Shown piece by piece: positions 18,531 to 27,682 of a DNA stretch of 64,000 nucleotides; within the stretch, counting starts at the first letter, position 1, and the number at the start of each line of letters is the position of its first letter. Both the position numbers and the translations under genes were made by a program. This DNA is from Lwoffella lincolnii (GTDB lineage Bacteria > Pseudomonadota > Gammaproteobacteria > Pseudomonadales > Moraxellaceae): contig NZ_MUYT01000004.1 in assembly GCF_002014765.1 (NCBI RefSeq), positions 1-64,000 on the forward strand. The letters are read 5' to 3'. The notes below the pieces were generated by a model. The model had not been told where the DNA came from, made no database searches, and saw only the letters and a program-made list of their open reading frames with translations.

Positions 18531-20066
18531 ATGGCGATTGACCACAACCATTTAAACTTACATGCCAACCATCTTTGGGCAGATTATCATAACCATGCCT
18601 TGCCGTCAGGTACAGTGGCGTATGAAAGCGTGTTACGCCAATGCCAGCTAGATGGCAGTTTGCTGAGTTTGCAACGCATTGATGCGATGCTCACACATCT
18701 TCGCCAAGAGCTGATAAAAACATTCACCCAAGCTCAAAAAAGCGTGAACACCGCTGACATGCAACGAAGATTATTGGCAGATGAACGTTTTGTCAGTCTG
18801 TTGTTGATTATTGGTCATTATGCAGGTCAAGTGTTGGCAGAACAATGGCAACATCCGCCAACATGGTACGGTCAGCATCAGCTGATGACCCAAGTGGGGC
18901 AATTAAACAATGCTCAAAAAGCGATGGCTCAAGATTGGGTACATGCGTTGGCGGTGCAATATGCTGATGGCACAGATGCCCGGCTGGCAAAAATTACGGT
19001 AGCAACCATCAAGCAACCTGAGATGTTTTTTGTTCTTGAGCCGATCATCAATCGCTTATTTGGCAGTTTTGATAATGTGATACGCTCAATACAAACAGAC
19101 ATGCGTGTGCCTAGTGGGCTGTATCAAGCGATACAACAACGCTTACCACAACAACGCTTACCACAACAACACTTACCACAACAACACTTACCACAACAAC
19201 ACTTACCACAACAACACTTACCACAACAACACTTACCACAACAACGCTTACCACAAAAAAGCCCACCGCAGACAGCATCAACCATGACAAATCAGGCAAA
19301 TGCTCAGCAACCACCAACCAATTCACAAACGCCCGCCACATTTCAAGACAGTGTGCAAGTTTTATCACAAAATTTAACCCAAAGTTCAGCCCAAGGTTCA
19401 GTGAAGCATTCGGTGTCGCAATCCATACCAACAGCCAAAGTTGGTATGGCATCGGTTAAATCCATCGTTGCCAGTCATGGTATTTTTGCTGAATTGATGC
19501 AAGACATCATGACCATGCCTGTACAACAAAATGTTGGCAATTTGGCGTATCAAAAGGTCAGTCAGTTTTTTGTGCGGTTAGATAAAGCGTATCCCACGCT
19601 TGATGATGCTAAGCAGGCTGTGCTTAGCAAACTGACCCAAAAACAACAAGATGGCCTAAATCAAGCAAAATCAGCATTAAAAAAACTGGCAGAGCAAGGT
19701 AATAGTGATGCCATGTTGCATTTGGCAGTGTATCTGATGCAAGGTAAATGGTTTGATGACAACCAACAACAAGGTTTGATGCTGATACAAACCGCCGCTA
19801 ATGCCCAAGACCCCAGAGCCATGCGAATGATGAGCAAGCTGTATTATCAGGGATTGGGGGTGAATGTTGATGTCAATATGGGGCGGCATTGGCTAAATTT
19901 AGCAGCAGACAAAGGGCATGAAGAAGCCAAAAATCTGATAAAACAAATGGATTTGGCTCAGATGATGATTGCTGAACGTCAAGAAGAGATAAAAAGTGAT
20001 GATCGGTTAATCAAGTTGATGGCAGCTGTGGCGGTGGTGGCAATTTTGATTGTGATGATTGTTTAA
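18531..20066 (+). CDS. Sel1-repeat protein with in-frame pentapeptide array and C-terminal anchor
   Basis: Uncharacterised 511-residue protein. The N-terminal ~200 residues are helical with no motif I recognise. Residues about 205-240 are a perfect LPQQ(R/H) pentapeptide array from a 15-bp DNA repeat, followed by a Gln/Thr/Ser-rich linker to about residue 310. Near residues 380-480 there are two or three Sel1/TPR-like helical repeats (AMLHLAVYLMQGKWF..., AMRMMSKLYYQGLGV...). The last ~20 residues are a hydrophobic helix with no charged tail, so it looks tail-anchored with the repeats in the cytoplasm. Sel1 repeats usually mediate protein contacts; the partner is unknown. Confidence 0.75.
   Translation: MAIDHNHLNLHANHLWADYHNHALPSGTVAYESVLRQCQLDGSLLSLQRIDAMLTHLRQELIKTFTQAQKSVNTADMQRRLLADERFVSLLLIIGHYAGQVLAEQWQHPPTWYGQHQLMTQVGQLNNAQKAMAQDWVHALAVQYADGTDARLAKITVATIKQPEMFFVLEPIINRLFGSFDNVIRSIQTDMRVPSGLYQAIQQRLPQQRLPQQHLPQQHLPQQHLPQQHLPQQHLPQQRLPQKSPPQTASTMTNQANAQQPPTNSQTPATFQDSVQVLSQNLTQSSAQGSVKHSVSQSIPTAKVGMASVKSIVASHGIFAELMQDIMTMPVQQNVGNLAYQKVSQFFVRLDKAYPTLDDAKQAVLSKLTQKQQDGLNQAKSALKKLAEQGNSDAMLHLAVYLMQGKWFDDNQQQGLMLIQTAANAQDPRAMRMMSKLYYQGLGVNVDVNMGRHWLNLAADKGHEEAKNLIKQMDLAQMMIAERQEEIKSDDRLIKLMAAVAVVAILIVMIV
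19143..19262 (+). repeat. 15-bp minisatellite TTACCACAACAACRC, 7 copies plus one degenerate
   Basis: Seven copies occupy 19143-19247: one ending GC, five ending AC, one ending GC. A degenerate eighth is at 19248-19262. All are in frame with the Sel1 gene, so copy changes alter protein length by five residues without frameshift. Confidence 0.97.
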
Positions 20067-20112
20067 TAACCTAAGGTATCATGCCCTTCCTTAGGTCTCG
20101 TATTCGAATATT

Positions 20113-20152
20113 GATGCCCTTAAGATGATAAAGACACCCTTAAGATGATAAA
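20113..20152 (+). repeat. 20-bp duplication spanning the kdtA start
   Basis: GATGCCCTTAAGATGATAAA (20113-20132) is followed by a copy with two changes (20133-20152). The kdtA start codon lies in the second copy. The ATG in the first copy is in another frame and stops after seven codons. Confidence 0.85.
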
Positions 20153-21629
20153 TAAAACGACCATCACCCAGCAATCGACGTTTGCCAAAAAACCACCCTT
20201 GTATTATCGATTGCTGATACGCATTGCTCAGCCATTTTATCACTGGTGGTTATGGTATCGCCATCAGCGTTGTGCCAATCCTTACTATGAGCAAGAGATT
20301 GCTGACCGCTTTGGTCAGCGTTATCACACAAAACAGCAAGCCCCAACATCACTGTTAACGTCAGATAAGTTAATGACAGACGAATTAACATCAGATAAGT
20401 TAATGGCAAATGACACAAGCAACAAGCTTGCTGGTGTCAATACAGACTTTGGTTGCATTTGGATACATGCGGTATCGCTTGGTGAGATGAATACCATTGC
20501 CCCCATGCTGCGTGCTTTTTTGGCATTAGGGTTTGATATTTATCTGACCAACACCACACACACAGGGCATGCTCGTGGACGGTCGTTGTTTACCAAAGAG
20601 ATTGCTGATGGACGTGTTCGTCATGGGTTTGTGCCTATTGATGAGCCAAAAGTCATACAGGCATTTTTAAAGCAAGTGTTACCTGTGGCAACCTTATTTG
20701 TTGAAACTGAATTGTGGGCAAATACGTTATATGAGTTAAAACGTTGTTGCATTCCCACTTTTTTGGTCAATGCTCGACTGTCTGCCAAATCTGCCAAACG
20801 TTATCAAACTTTTGCCAAATTAAGCCAAAGTATGATGCACAACCTGACTGGCATCATCGTGCAAGATGATTTATCGGCACAGCGTTTTAGGCAACTAGGA
20901 GCAACACAGACCATGCTTGCCCCATCGTTAAAATGGCAAATACAAGACAATCACCGTGATGAACATGTGGACTTTGGTTTTTTATTACAAACTCAGCAGA
21001 CAAAACAGGCAGGCGAGAATGTGAGCCGTCCCATCTATGTGTTGGGTAGCAGCCATGCGGGCGAAGAAGCATTATTTTTAGCGGTTCATCAACGTTTATT
21101 AAGCGATTTTGCTGATGCCCTGCTTATCCTTGTGCCAAGACACCCTGAACGTTTTAACGATGTGGCAAGTTTGCTGAATGTGTCTGGTTTTACTTGGCAG
21201 CGACGCAGTAACAACCCTAAACAAGTGATTGCCACGGATATTCAAGTTTATTTGGCAGACAGCATGGGTGAATTGATGGGTTTTTATGCCTTAGCAGATG
21301 TGGCGGTGGTGGGAGGGTCTTTTGTCAATATTGGTGGACACAACCCCATCGAAGCGGTACAGCTTGGTGTGCCTGTCATTATGGGTGCATATACCCAATC
21401 TTGTCAAAGCATTGTCGATGAACTCAGACAAGTGGGTGCATTGTGGCAGTTAGCAATAGATAAAACTCAAGAGCAAGCGATTGAGCAAGTTACTCAACAA
21501 TTGCATATTTGGCTAACAGAGCCAAAACAAGCACTTCAAGCAGGTATGAGTGGTCAAGCATTGGTACAAAGTCATCAACACGCACAACAACAGCAGATGC
21601 AACCAATTTTAACTGCCATTGGTTATTAA
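20145..21629 (+). CDS. waaA: 3-deoxy-D-manno-octulosonic acid (Kdo) transferase
   Basis: Also called KdtA. It adds Kdo from CMP-Kdo to lipid IVA at the inner membrane, starting the lipooligosaccharide core. The 494-residue protein has an N-terminal helix anchor, IWIHAVSLGEM with the substrate-binding Glu, the conserved FVETELWANTL, and in the C-terminal domain GSSHAGEE and GSFVNIGGHNPIEAVQLGVPVIMG. It is longer than the usual ~425. Extra length comes from an insert near residues 65-90 with a near-duplicate LTSDKLM unit that homologues lack. rsmE follows after 36 bases and may be co-transcribed. Confidence 0.92.
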   Translation: MINKTTITQQSTFAKKPPLYYRLLIRIAQPFYHWWLWYRHQRCANPYYEQEIADRFGQRYHTKQQAPTSLLTSDKLMTDELTSDKLMANDTSNKLAGVNTDFGCIWIHAVSLGEMNTIAPMLRAFLALGFDIYLTNTTHTGHARGRSLFTKEIADGRVRHGFVPIDEPKVIQAFLKQVLPVATLFVETELWANTLYELKRCCIPTFLVNARLSAKSAKRYQTFAKLSQSMMHNLTGIIVQDDLSAQRFRQLGATQTMLAPSLKWQIQDNHRDEHVDFGFLLQTQQTKQAGENVSRPIYVLGSSHAGEEALFLAVHQRLLSDFADALLILVPRHPERFNDVASLLNVSGFTWQRRSNNPKQVIATDIQVYLADSMGELMGFYALADVAVVGGSFVNIGGHNPIEAVQLGVPVIMGAYTQSCQSIVDELRQVGALWQLAIDKTQEQAIEQVTQQLHIWLTEPKQALQAGMSGQALVQSHQHAQQQQMQPILTAIGY

Positions 21630-21665
21630 CTGTCATTGGTGAGGTGAAGTGAGGTCAAGTCAATC

Positions 21666-22526
21666 ATGAATGTCATTTTATTACCTAAGGCAGATTTTAC
21701 TGTCCATACATCAGCAGACGGTAAGTCGCATCATACTGCCAGCATCACTGAGCTCAACCAACTTGCTCATATCAAAAATGTGTTAAAACGTGGCATCAAT
21801 GACCCAATTAAAATTGGTCAATTGGGGGGAAACTTGGGCGTGGCTCGCATCGCTCACATGACCGACACCACCATAACGCTAGACACAGTAACACTCACCC
21901 AACCACCACCGCCCAAGCTTGGCGTGAGTGTCATATTGGCACTTCCCAGACCAAAAGTGTTAAGACGGCTTATCATTGACATGACGGCTTTAGGGGTGAA
22001 TGATATTATCTTGGTTAACAGCCATCGCAGCCAAAAAAGCTATTGGCAATCGCCCTTGCTTAAGCGTGTGCCAGAATTCATACAAGAAGGCTTACAACAA
22101 GCAGTGGATACCATTGCTCCTAATGTCTATTTTAAAAAACGTTTGCGTCCTTTTGTTGAAGATGACTTAAGTGGCATGATTGCTCAGTTCAATGGACAAA
22201 GTGGTCATCAGTGCTTATTTAAGTCCAGTCAACTTGGCAAAGCTTTACCGACACAGATGTCATCATTGGTAACACGACGCTTTTATCCAACAGCGATGAT
22301 TGCTCACCCTTATGCGGATAACGAATTGGTCAATTTGTTGGTTTCTTTGCACACTCATGACAATGCCCTCAAACCGTATGTGCTTGCCATTGGGGCAGAA
22401 GGGGGGTGGATAGATTTTGAAGTTGCGTTATTTGTCCGATACGGCTTTGTTGCCATGCGTCATGGTCAGCGAATTTTGCGTACCGAAGCGATGGTGAATG
22501 GCATTTTAGGCAGTTTTATCCATTAA
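21666..22526 (+). CDS. rsmE: 16S rRNA (uracil-1498-N3)-methyltransferase
   Basis: SPOUT-type enzyme that methylates N3 of U1498 in 16S rRNA near the decoding centre. The 286-residue protein has the N-terminal PUA-like domain (HIKNVLKRGINDPIKIG) and the C-terminal knot with AIGAEGGWIDFEVALF and RILRTEAMVNGIL. It sits 36 bases after kdtA on the same strand. It is longer than E. coli RsmE (243 residues), the extra length being in the middle of the protein. Confidence 0.9.
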   Translation: MNVILLPKADFTVHTSADGKSHHTASITELNQLAHIKNVLKRGINDPIKIGQLGGNLGVARIAHMTDTTITLDTVTLTQPPPPKLGVSVILALPRPKVLRRLIIDMTALGVNDIILVNSHRSQKSYWQSPLLKRVPEFIQEGLQQAVDTIAPNVYFKKRLRPFVEDDLSGMIAQFNGQSGHQCLFKSSQLGKALPTQMSSLVTRRFYPTAMIAHPYADNELVNLLVSLHTHDNALKPYVLAIGAEGGWIDFEVALFVRYGFVAMRHGQRILRTEAMVNGILGSFIH

Positions 22527-22583
22527 TCCATTGATGTTGTTGATACTTGTTTTTTTTTGATGCTTGTTGTTAATTACTGGTTG

Positions 22584-23504
22584 TCATTTGTGTTGTGGTG
22601 TTGCCATGATGTGTAAATATCTTCCCAACCATTTATAAGGCTCAATCATGCCATAATGGCACTCCATCTCAATCACCGCTTGGTCATTGGCAAGCCCACC
22701 ACGCTTATGGGTGGTATAATCATAAAACACCCTAAGCCCACGTACTGATGATTCTATCAAGCCTGCCATCGTCAGCCATTGACGCACTTGAGTTATCTCA
22801 ACAGGGTGATTGGGAGTCAGACTTTTGTCCGTATCAGCTTGATAATCATCTCGATTAAGCAGTTTAAAATTACCCATCACCAAGTTACGATACACAAAGC
22901 TGGCTGGATTATAAAAACACAATGACAACATGGCATCATCGTGTAGCCATACTTTGGCAAAAGCAATAAAATCAGCAGGCTCTGCCAGCCACTCAAGCAC
23001 TGCATGATTTAAAATCAAATCAAAATAGCCCTCATATTGTTCTAAATCAAACATGACACATAGTTGAGTGGTCAATTCTTGATAAGGGCAATGTAACCAA
23101 ATGATGTTACCATTCACACAATGAGAATTGTTAGTCTTTGTTTGCTCTAACGTTGTTTGATGGCTTTTATTAAACTGGCTTTGATTAAGCTGTTGCCAAG
23201 ATTGTTGAGCAAGTTGTAGCATGTCAGCAGACACATCATTGATAACCACATCATGCCCCATCATTGCCAGTTGTTGACTGAGCTGTGCCAATCCTGCCCC
23301 CACATCTAAGATGCGTAACGGTCGCCCAAGTCGCTCACTTTGTTGGTTTACCCAAGGAAAAATATCTGCTTGTAACCCTGCCAGGCGAATATCACCCTTT
23401 AGACTGCCATAAACCTTATTGGCAAAGTGGCTTGCCACACCATCAAAATTGCGATCGCTTCTGTGATTGGCAGTATTGGCAGTCATAACGAACTTTGGCA
23501 TCAT
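22584..23504 (-). CDS. Class I SAM methyltransferase, CmoM-like
   Basis: Rossmann-fold SAM methyltransferase of 306 residues. Motif I is RILDVGAGLAQLSQQLA, with GHDVVINDVS as motif II. The opening NFDGVASHFANKVYGSLKGDIRL and the C-terminal RGLRVFYDYT and EMECHYGMIEPYKWLGRYLHIMA closely follow CmoM (formerly SmtA), which methylates 5-carboxymethoxyuridine at tRNA position 34. A Gln/Asn-rich insert lies near the middle. The SAM fold is certain; the CmoM assignment is by remembered sequence pattern. The start could be the second ATG one codon in. Confidence 0.75.
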   Translation of the reverse strand: MMPKFVMTANTANHRSDRNFDGVASHFANKVYGSLKGDIRLAGLQADIFPWVNQQSERLGRPLRILDVGAGLAQLSQQLAMMGHDVVINDVSADMLQLAQQSWQQLNQSQFNKSHQTTLEQTKTNNSHCVNGNIIWLHCPYQELTTQLCVMFDLEQYEGYFDLILNHAVLEWLAEPADFIAFAKVWLHDDAMLSLCFYNPASFVYRNLVMGNFKLLNRDDYQADTDKSLTPNHPVEITQVRQWLTMAGLIESSVRGLRVFYDYTTHKRGGLANDQAVIEMECHYGMIEPYKWLGRYLHIMATPQHK

Positions 23505-23541
23505 TAACTTGGCAATTTAACAACTTGGTCATCTAACCAAA

Positions 23542-23709
23542 TTAATCAAGCAATGAGCTTTCTTGGTCCAAATCTTCGTGCTGTTCATGCTCATGCAAGC
23601 CTTTCATCATGTCTAAAGCAGATTCATTAGACACTTGTTGTTTGGCTACTGGTTCGCCATCTTGGTTGATATTGGCGTTATCAGTGGTTAAGGTGTTATC
23701 ATCATTCAT
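23542..23709 (-). CDS. Small acidic hypothetical protein
   Basis: A 55-residue acidic protein (MNDDNTLTTDNANIN...) rich in Asp, Asn and Glu, with the C-terminal run HEHEQHEDLDQESS. No known domain is recognised and no membrane segment is present. The ATG at 23709 is supported by AAGGAC a few bases upstream; the longer in-frame start at 23733 lacks such a site. It lies 37 bases downstream of the CmoM-like gene on the same strand's upstream side, so it may be first in that transcript. It could be a lineage-specific protein. Confidence 0.55.
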   Translation of the reverse strand: MNDDNTLTTDNANINQDGEPVAKQQVSNESALDMMKGLHEHEQHEDLDQESSLLD

Positions 23710-24166
23710 GGTAAGTCCTTGTTGATATGTCAAAAGTTGGTATATAAAAAATTGCGATACAAAAATTAGAATAACAAAAGTTTAGAGTAACAAAAGCATG
23801 CTGGGATTGTCATGTTGGGATTATACTGGATAATGGGGTAATGATTAAAGCAAGGATAACATCGGTTACAAAAATATTGACAACCATATTTAAGACATCA
23901 TTTGGGGTACATTATTTGAGGTATCTGATTTGAGGCACCTTGGATTTTATATTGACGGATTTTATATTGATAATGACACCAACATCATACACTAAAATCC
24001 TTGATAGTAATAGGGAAAAGTTTGTTCGATATAGACACACTTTTAACATACATATTGAGATAAAAAGTGTATAACTATGGTTAAAGATAAAGGTTAAATA
24101 CAAACAATCAAATTTATTCATTGTCTGATTTGTTATCCGCTTATCTCATTATTTAAGGAGAATTGC
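23710..24166. other. Intergenic, nothing convincing
   Basis: A 457-base AT-rich gap between divergent small genes. TTGAGGTATCTGATTTGAGGCACC near 23918 and GGATTTTATATTGA twice (23941-23970) are short direct repeats. A 69-codon minus frame here has no ribosome site or recognisable feature. Confidence 0.4.
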
Positions 24167-24370
24167 ATGAACTGGGCACTGTTAAGTATGCTATATTCCA
24201 TGACAACAACCGTTATTATCGGTGTCTTGATGATCATTGCATTGGTGGTGGGCTATGATGAAATCCCACACATTTGGACAGCGGTGATTGTTGGAGCGGT
24301 GGTGTCTGCACCAGTGGCGTATGTCTTAACCAAAAAGGTAAACCAAATTGGCCGTAATGAGTTGTCATAG
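24167..24370 (+). CDS. Small two-helix membrane protein
   Basis: A 67-residue protein with two strongly hydrophobic segments, roughly residues 5-29 (LLSMLYSMTTTVIIGVLMII) and 36-54 (WTAVIVGAVVSAPVAYVL), and a short basic/polar tail. The start has an excellent ribosome site, AAGGAGAATTGC then ATG, so it is very likely expressed. I recognise no family. A strong terminator at 24436 follows, making it a monocistronic unit with its own promoter. Confidence 0.75.
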   Translation: MNWALLSMLYSMTTTVIIGVLMIIALVVGYDEIPHIWTAVIVGAVVSAPVAYVLTKKVNQIGRNELS

Positions 24371-24435
24371 CCTGTTTCGCCATCATAAGACAACAAGGCA
24401 GCCAATGATGATGCCGTGAATTGAGACAAAAAAGC

Positions 24436-24472
24436 AAAAAGCCGACATTGATTATGTTTGTCGGCTTTTTGC
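24436..24472 (+). terminator. Rho-independent terminator
   Basis: Perfect 12-bp stem (24436-24447 with 24459-24470) whose 3' arm ends in five T. It terminates the small membrane-protein gene, and the A-rich 5' side could also serve the opposite direction. Confidence 0.88.
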
Positions 24473-24570
24473 TTTGTCGGTTTTTTGGGTAAAATAGGTC
24501 AAGTGATTAGTAGGTATTCAAGCATTCAAGACAAGTTTTTATAAAAAAAGCTTTTATCATTTTCGTTCAA

Positions 24571-25899
24571 TTATTTTAGCTCAACTTTTGCCCCATTTTG
24601 AATGTTGGCAAACACTTCTAACACGTCCCAATTGGTAAGACGGATACAGCCATGTGATGCTTGACGGCTGATGCCCTCTGGAATGGGTGAACCATGAATG
24701 CCGTAAGATGGCTTATTTAGCCCCATCCATACCACCCCAACTGGGCTATTGGGGCCGGGGGGCAACATGTATACTTGTTTGTCCTCTCCTTCGCCCACTG
24801 TGGATTTGTACCAAGGCATTTTTACTTTATTAACGATTTTAAATGTGCCATGTGGTGATGGTGTGGCAGTACTGCCAACGGTGGTTGGGTAGGTGGCGAC
24901 TAAGGTGTCTCCATGATAAGCATATAAGGTTTTGTCCGCTTTATTGGCGACCACACGAGTGATGGTTCGGTTGAGCGTTTTGCCAGGGTTATAGACGGTG
25001 ATGATGTCCCCTTCTACAAATTTTTTGTTGGTGTTGAGTTTTTTAAGATACCGTACGTCCATGTGAAAACGTTCTGCCAGCATTTCATAAATGTCTTGAT
25101 AATATAAACCTTTCATTTTTGATTTGGCTTGGCTACCTGATGGTGTGGTTGCAAAGTTGGTTTTTACATCTTCCTTGGTGATGGTATAAGCTTTTAGCAC
25201 AGGTTCACTGGCAGAGATGTTTTTGTTTAAGGCTTGCCAAGTGGCAGTGTCCATTTTACCAGTTTGTTTCAGCCCTTTCATGGCTTGAAAGTTCTTGAGT
25301 GCCTTAATGCTGTTCATGCCCCAACCGCCATCAATTGGACCTGGTGATGCGTGGTTCCAATCAAGCAGGGCTTGCAGTTTGGCGGTCATGGCGTTGTTTT
25401 GTTTCATGCCTTCATACCAATGGATACGATTGACCTCTTTGGCATATTGACTTAAAGTGATGTTCTGGTTATAAGGTGTGGCAGGCTGAGTACTTTGCGT
25501 GATGCTATCAATCGATTGAGTGTCGATGTTACCGAGACTGTCGTCGTTAACGATGGCTTCTCCTGCGTCGATGTCATTATCATCTGCCAGTTGTTTGGCA
25601 AGACTGGTGTTGGTTTCAATGCCGTCATCAATGCCGTCATTAATGTCATCGTGATTGATGATTAAGATTTCATCATTTTGTGCCTCATTTTGTAGGGGCA
25701 TCATTGTGTTGGGACGGTGCTGAAATTGGCGTTCATCGGTTATCGCCATTGCCAGTGAGCTGGTTGCCATGACGCTGGTGATGATGCTGGCCAGCGTCAT
25801 GGAGCGAACAATGGGCTTAACCCATCTTTGTTGCTGTTTGTGTTGCTGGTTTGATGGGGATATTGTGGTTTGGTCGATGATTGAGTTCATAGCAAGCAT
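24571..25899 (-). CDS. L,D-transpeptidase (YkuD family) with peptidoglycan-binding domain
   Basis: Envelope enzyme of 442 residues that cross-links peptidoglycan or attaches proteins to it through a catalytic cysteine. After an N-terminal membrane/signal segment (MTLASIITSVMATSSLAMA, near residues 34-52) comes an acidic linker rich in Asp and Ile. A PG-binding-1 domain follows (LQALLDWNHASPGPIDGGWG..., about residues 165-210), then a LysM-like stretch and the YkuD domain. That domain ends in YGIHGSP and the SHGCIRLTNWD active site. AAGGA precedes the ATG at 25899. A 15-bp duplication lies just upstream. Confidence 0.9.
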   Translation of the reverse strand: MLAMNSIIDQTTISPSNQQHKQQQRWVKPIVRSMTLASIITSVMATSSLAMAITDERQFQHRPNTMMPLQNEAQNDEILIINHDDINDGIDDGIETNTSLAKQLADDNDIDAGEAIVNDDSLGNIDTQSIDSITQSTQPATPYNQNITLSQYAKEVNRIHWYEGMKQNNAMTAKLQALLDWNHASPGPIDGGWGMNSIKALKNFQAMKGLKQTGKMDTATWQALNKNISASEPVLKAYTITKEDVKTNFATTPSGSQAKSKMKGLYYQDIYEMLAERFHMDVRYLKKLNTNKKFVEGDIITVYNPGKTLNRTITRVVANKADKTLYAYHGDTLVATYPTTVGSTATPSPHGTFKIVNKVKMPWYKSTVGEGEDKQVYMLPPGPNSPVGVVWMGLNKPSYGIHGSPIPEGISRQASHGCIRLTNWDVLEVFANIQNGAKVELK

Positions 25900-25910
25900 G
25901 AGTTTTCCTT

Positions 25911-25940
25911 ATGAAAACGGACACGATGAAAACGGACACG
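25911..25940. repeat. 15-bp tandem duplication ATGAAAACGGACACG
   Basis: Two perfect copies (25911-25925, 25926-25940) directly upstream of the L,D-transpeptidase ribosome site, in its leader. Confidence 0.93.
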
Positions 25941-26148
25941 AATGTCATCAAACGTTCTATTATAGCAATTTGCCCTCTAAGATGACATAATATCGAATCT
26001 AACCAACACAATATTTATGAAGTTAATACATTTCTTTAACTTAATAAAAAGGTTAAAAAGATAAAAAGGTTAAAAAAGCTTTTTTCGCTCACATCATGTT
26101 TCAGTTGCCATCATATTTTCATTAAAGGTTTTCGTTAAAGGACAGTAT

Positions 26149-27300
26149 ATGACGATGAACACACATTCAGATACCCATTCACTTAACAATCTATCAAACA
26201 ACTCACCAAACAACTTTAATCATGTCAATGATGTGTGTGATGAACAAGCTGACTTTGGCTTGATGGGCAGTCATTTAGCAAATAGCTTGGCTCAAGCATC
26301 TCAGCAACTGGTCAGCATTCGTGATTTTATTCGTTTTGTGGTGACGTCGTTAAAAGAGCATGATGTGGTGGTGGCACAAGGAACAACAGACCCCTTTGTT
26401 GAAGCCAACACGTTGGTGATGTATGCGTTGTCATTGGATTGTTTTTCTGATGAGTCGATATTAGATTGTCGTTTGATTGATGTGGAAAAGCACGCCATTT
26501 TGACCTTACTTGAACAGCGTATCATTGAACGCAAGCCTTTAAGCTATTTGATTAATTTATCTTACTTTTGTGATTTGCCGTTTTATGTGGATGAACGAGT
26601 GCTTATCCCAAGGTCTCCCATTGCAGAGCTGATTCGTCAGCAGTTTTATCCTTATTTTGAAACCAATGAATTTGCCAAGACTGTTGGGACACAAACCTCC
26701 GATAAAGCCACTCATTGGCATGAACATGGGCTGGCAAGAAAACATTTGCCACAGCCAGATCGCATTTTAGACCTTTGCACAGGGTCAGGGTGCATTGCCA
26801 TCGCTTTGGCCAGTCGATTTGTTGATGCGTCTGTTGATGCGTCTGATATTGATAAAGATGCCCTAGAAGTGGCGGCGGTGAATGTGGAGCATCATGGCAT
26901 TGAACATCAGGTAAATCTGATTGAATCAAATCTGTTTGATAAATTACCTGCTAACAACCAATACGATTTGATTGTGACCAATCCGCCCTATGTCGATGCG
27001 GCAACCATGGCAGATTTGCCCCCTGAGTTTTTACATGAGCCTGACCATGCGTTGGCGGCAGGGCAAGATGGCTTGGATTTGGTGCATCAGATTTTGTACC
27101 ATGCTTCAGATTATCTGAGCAATGATGGGTTGTTGGTGTGTGAAGTGGGTGATAGTGCGTGGGCGTTGCGTCAAGCTTATCCTAACATTCAGTTTGATTG
27201 GCTTAGCTTTGCACATGGTGGGCATGGGATTTTTGCGATGGATTATGATGAGTTGATAGAAAATCGGGAGCATTTTGCGGAGTATGTGAAAGGTGAGTAA
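26149..27300 (+). CDS. prmB: Ribosomal protein L3 glutamine methyltransferase
   Basis: N5-glutamine methyltransferase acting on ribosomal protein L3. The 383-residue protein shows ERKPLSYLINLSYFCDLPFYVDERVLIPRSPIAELI, the SAM site LDLCTGSGCIAIALA and the catalytic NPPYVD near residue 278. It is longer than usual because of a 50-residue polar N-terminal stretch and a C-terminal extension (ENREHFAEYVKGE). The 3' end is odd: after the TAA the same frame stays open for 74 codons of a different protein (see 27301-27525). Confidence 0.93.
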   Translation: MTMNTHSDTHSLNNLSNNSPNNFNHVNDVCDEQADFGLMGSHLANSLAQASQQLVSIRDFIRFVVTSLKEHDVVVAQGTTDPFVEANTLVMYALSLDCFSDESILDCRLIDVEKHAILTLLEQRIIERKPLSYLINLSYFCDLPFYVDERVLIPRSPIAELIRQQFYPYFETNEFAKTVGTQTSDKATHWHEHGLARKHLPQPDRILDLCTGSGCIAIALASRFVDASVDASDIDKDALEVAAVNVEHHGIEHQVNLIESNLFDKLPANNQYDLIVTNPPYVDAATMADLPPEFLHEPDHALAAGQDGLDLVHQILYHASDYLSNDGLLVCEVGDSAWALRQAYPNIQFDWLSFAHGGHGIFAMDYDELIENREHFAEYVKGE

Positions 27301-27525
27301 GTTAAAGGCATTCGCCAAAATAAAGGTAAAATTCGTTTAACAGAAAATGAGTATTTAAAAGCCCAAGAATATCAAAATGACTATATTTTAACTTTGGTTT
27401 TAAATCTAAATGAAGTTCCGAGATTTTTAACCATTGACAACCCTGTTAAAAATTTAAACTTTAGAGAAGTGATTGTGCAATCAAAATCCATAAAAGAATA
27501 TCATTTAGAATGTGAAATATATTAA
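27301..27525 (+). pseudogene. C-terminal remnant of a DUF3883-like protein
   Basis: An open stretch of 74 codons with no start codon, directly after the prmB stop and in the same frame. It contains GKIRLTENEYLKAQEYQNDY and a following FLTIDNPVKNL segment, resembling the last part of DUF3883 domains. Those occur at the C terminus of large restriction- and helicase-linked proteins. The stretch is richer in A+T than prmB. It looks like the tail of a lost accessory gene left by a deletion that fused it to the prmB end. The family match is from memory. Confidence 0.55.
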
Positions 27526-27682
27526 GTGCTTTACTTAAAAAATATAAGTTTTTAAATGCTTATGAGTTTTTAAATGCTTAATTGTTAAGAGTAATTCTCG
27601 TGGCAACATAATCGAACAATAGAGAAAAGATTTTTTTTAGAAAGCATGAACCAATGATTACAGACGACAAACAGGATAAACA

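Noticed and set aside
19105..19452. Repetitive frames overlapping the 15-bp array (His/Asn/Tyr and Val-rich)
   Set aside because: They are alternative-frame readings of the same repeat inside the Sel1 gene.
23912..24121. 69-codon frame on the minus strand
   Set aside because: No ribosome site and no conserved features in an AT-rich gap.
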